Shown: in pieces, positions 40,764 through 41,806 of the stretch
Layout of the letters: each line of letters begins with the position of its first letter
Position numbering within the stretch: the first letter of the stretch is position 1
Assembly (NCBI GenBank): GCA_000406005.1
Contig: ASZN01000024.1
Location: 27,325-69,130, forward strand
Direction: 5' to 3'
Source: Candidatus Poribacteria bacterium WGA-3G
GTDB lineage: Bacteria > Poribacteria > WGA-4E > WGA-3G
Length of the DNA: 41,806 nt
Notes under the pieces: generated by a model
What the model was told of the DNA's origin: nothing
What the model saw: the letters and a program-made list of their open reading frames with translations, nothing else
Database searches by the model: none
Made by a program: the position numbers and the translations under genes

Positions 40764-41615
40764 TTATTGGGATTTTAGTTCTGCCCACCTAACGGCTAAT
40801 TTGTGCTTTGGTTCTACAGAAAATGCGGTGCTGACGAGCTGAATATTATCTATTGCCCACCACCAATCATTCTGTGCATCAATGACCCCGAAACTAATGA
40901 CCATTTCGGCGGCGTTTGCCGGATTGTCAATCGGAATTTCTAAGGTCTCGTTTATCTGTTCTCCATCTTTGATATCTTCCTCGTCTATGTCAAGGGTAGG
41001 GATGGTGACAAGGGTGTGTGCCCCTGCGTCAATACCGACGCTCTTAAAAAATAGGATTTGTTCTTCCTTACCACCGTCGAAACTGACTGTTATTTCCGCG
41101 TTTTGTGTGTCTTCCGGCCGCCAACTCGAATCCAGCGTTAGTACGAGTGACTTTGCGGCTGCGCCTTTGATGTTAATCGGTGGCGTAATTAAGTGGCCGT
41201 TCCAACGGCTAATAGCATCAGGATTACCATTTCCCTCCCAATCGTCCCACTCATCAGGATCAGAAACGGCTCCTTTACCGATGCCTTTGCCATCATTGTG
41301 GATGCCTGTAAACTCGCTACGCCGTTGGTCTTCCGCTGTTGCTGTCCACCATTCAAGATCAACAATCGCCCAGGTCCTCCACTCAGGCATGCCGAGGTCT
41401 TTCGGGTTCTCGTTTGTAATTTCCCAACCGTCAGGTGGTGTCCCCGACCAGACTTTGTCATCTTTAACCTGTTCCATTATACTTGCCTTGAGGGTTACAC
41501 CTTCAAAATCTTCTTCAAACAGAACAGTATCAGCTGCCCACGCCAGTGATGTGGCAAGACAAAGGGTTCCTATAAAGGTCGCACGTGCGAAGACTCCTAT
41601 AAAGCTGCTATTCAC
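40764..41615 (-). CDS. Secreted beta-rich protein with C-terminal motif
   Basis: A 283-residue protein. The start is the GTG at 41615, with AGGA upstream; a signal peptide follows (FIGVFARATFIGTLCLATSL, then AWAAD, cleaved at AWA-AD). The mature part opens with TVLFEEDFEGVTL, typical of jelly-roll/MAM-like or choice-of-anchor adhesin domains, and contains a Trp-rich region (EWDDWEGNGNPDAISRWNG) and the strand NDWWWAIDNIQLVS. The last 19 residues, FSVEPKHKLAVRWAELKSQ, match the tail of the otherwise different secreted protein at 33344-34066. No enzymatic signature seen. A terminator follows at 40655-40696. Confidence 0.75.
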   Translation of the reverse strand: MNSSFIGVFARATFIGTLCLATSLAWAADTVLFEEDFEGVTLKASIMEQVKDDKVWSGTPPDGWEITNENPKDLGMPEWRTWAIVDLEWWTATAEDQRRSEFTGIHNDGKGIGKGAVSDPDEWDDWEGNGNPDAISRWNGHLITPPINIKGAAAKSLVLTLDSSWRPEDTQNAEITVSFDGGKEEQILFFKSVGIDAGAHTLVTIPTLDIDEEDIKDGEQINETLEIPIDNPANAAEMVISFGVIDAQNDWWWAIDNIQLVSTAFSVEPKHKLAVRWAELKSQ

Positions 41616-41806
41616 GATAGTCCTGTTCTTAAAAACCTATGCTTTTCTATATTTTTCCATTGAAAAGAATAGATTTTTAAAGGGATCCTACCCCCTGTTA
41701 CGATACTCGTCAGTATCTAAGCCTGAATACCACCAGGGTCGTCTGATACGTCGTCAGAAATGAGACTCGGCTTGCATACCTCAAGGTTACGCGAGGTATG
41801 GACGAA
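41616..41806. other. Right-edge intergenic region with hairpins
   Basis: No gene was recognised. Two small inverted repeats are visible: GATACT-CGTC-AGTATC at about 41702-41717 and CATACCTC-(10 nt)-GAGGTATG at 41775-41800. Neither is followed by a T run long enough to call a terminator. Confidence 0.5.

Noticed and set aside
40882..41763. A 293-codon plus-strand frame across the secreted-protein gene
   Set aside because: It is opposite a gene with a clear signal peptide, terminator and conserved tail; its own product is low-complexity Ser-rich with no motif.

Overview
The window reads as a piece of a bacterial chromosome of mid GC content, probably a Candidatus Poribacteria-like or related uncultured lineage. 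That placement is inference: it rests on the mix of a phytanoyl-CoA dioxygenase-like enzyme, two Uma2 nucleases with coiled-coil tails, an FG-GAP propeller protein, a DUF1549/DUF1553 lipoprotein, secreted jelly-roll proteins and many short dispersed repeats. No rRNA, tRNA, CRISPR array or intact insertion sequence was seen.

Layout. 1-5050: the end of an ABC-type permease, a PhyH-family oxygenase, a KOW-domain protein, an orphan HicB-like protein, an FG-GAP propeller protein and a Uma2 nuclease. 5184-9171: the branched-chain amino acid operon ilvB-ilvN-ilvC (minus strand) behind a consensus promoter and a T-box leader with its own terminator. 9290-16739: Mn-type superoxide dismutase, an AddB-like nuclease, metG, holB and tmk; sodA and metG have clear sigma70-type promoters. 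16886-20643: a lactonase-fold propeller, a thiolase translationally coupled to a FadN-type enoyl-CoA hydratase, and a cupin. 20696-29578: a second Uma2 nuclease, ilvD, a small lipoprotein, a K+-dependent-type membrane pyrophosphatase, folC and glyA. 29871-34066: a PQQ-propeller/SH3/TolB-like lipoprotein, an iron-type alcohol dehydrogenase and a secreted jelly-roll protein. 34096-37782: an AT-rich restriction-modification island. 37828-41615: a DUF1549/DUF1553 lipoprotein, an extended SDR and a secreted protein.

The most notable system is the island at 34262-37534. One M.DpnA-like beta-class adenine methyltransferase, carrying two near-identical SAP-like repeats at its N-terminus, is followed by three tandem paralogues of a MutH-like endonuclease, all with Asn where E. 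coli MutH has its active-site Asp70. It is bracketed by palindromic repeats and looks horizontally acquired. By homology GATC is the first target to test, but the specificity is not shown by the sequence.

Other points of interest are a shared C-terminal motif on two otherwise different secreted proteins, a dispersed intergenic repeat family placed between operon genes (one copy forms the start of tmk), a 96-bp MITE-like element, and the T-box leader with a candidate valine specifier. ilvBNC and ilvD together supply most of the common valine/isoleucine pathway; glyA and folC form a one-carbon/folate pair; tmk-holB and metG-addB are tightly spaced pairs.
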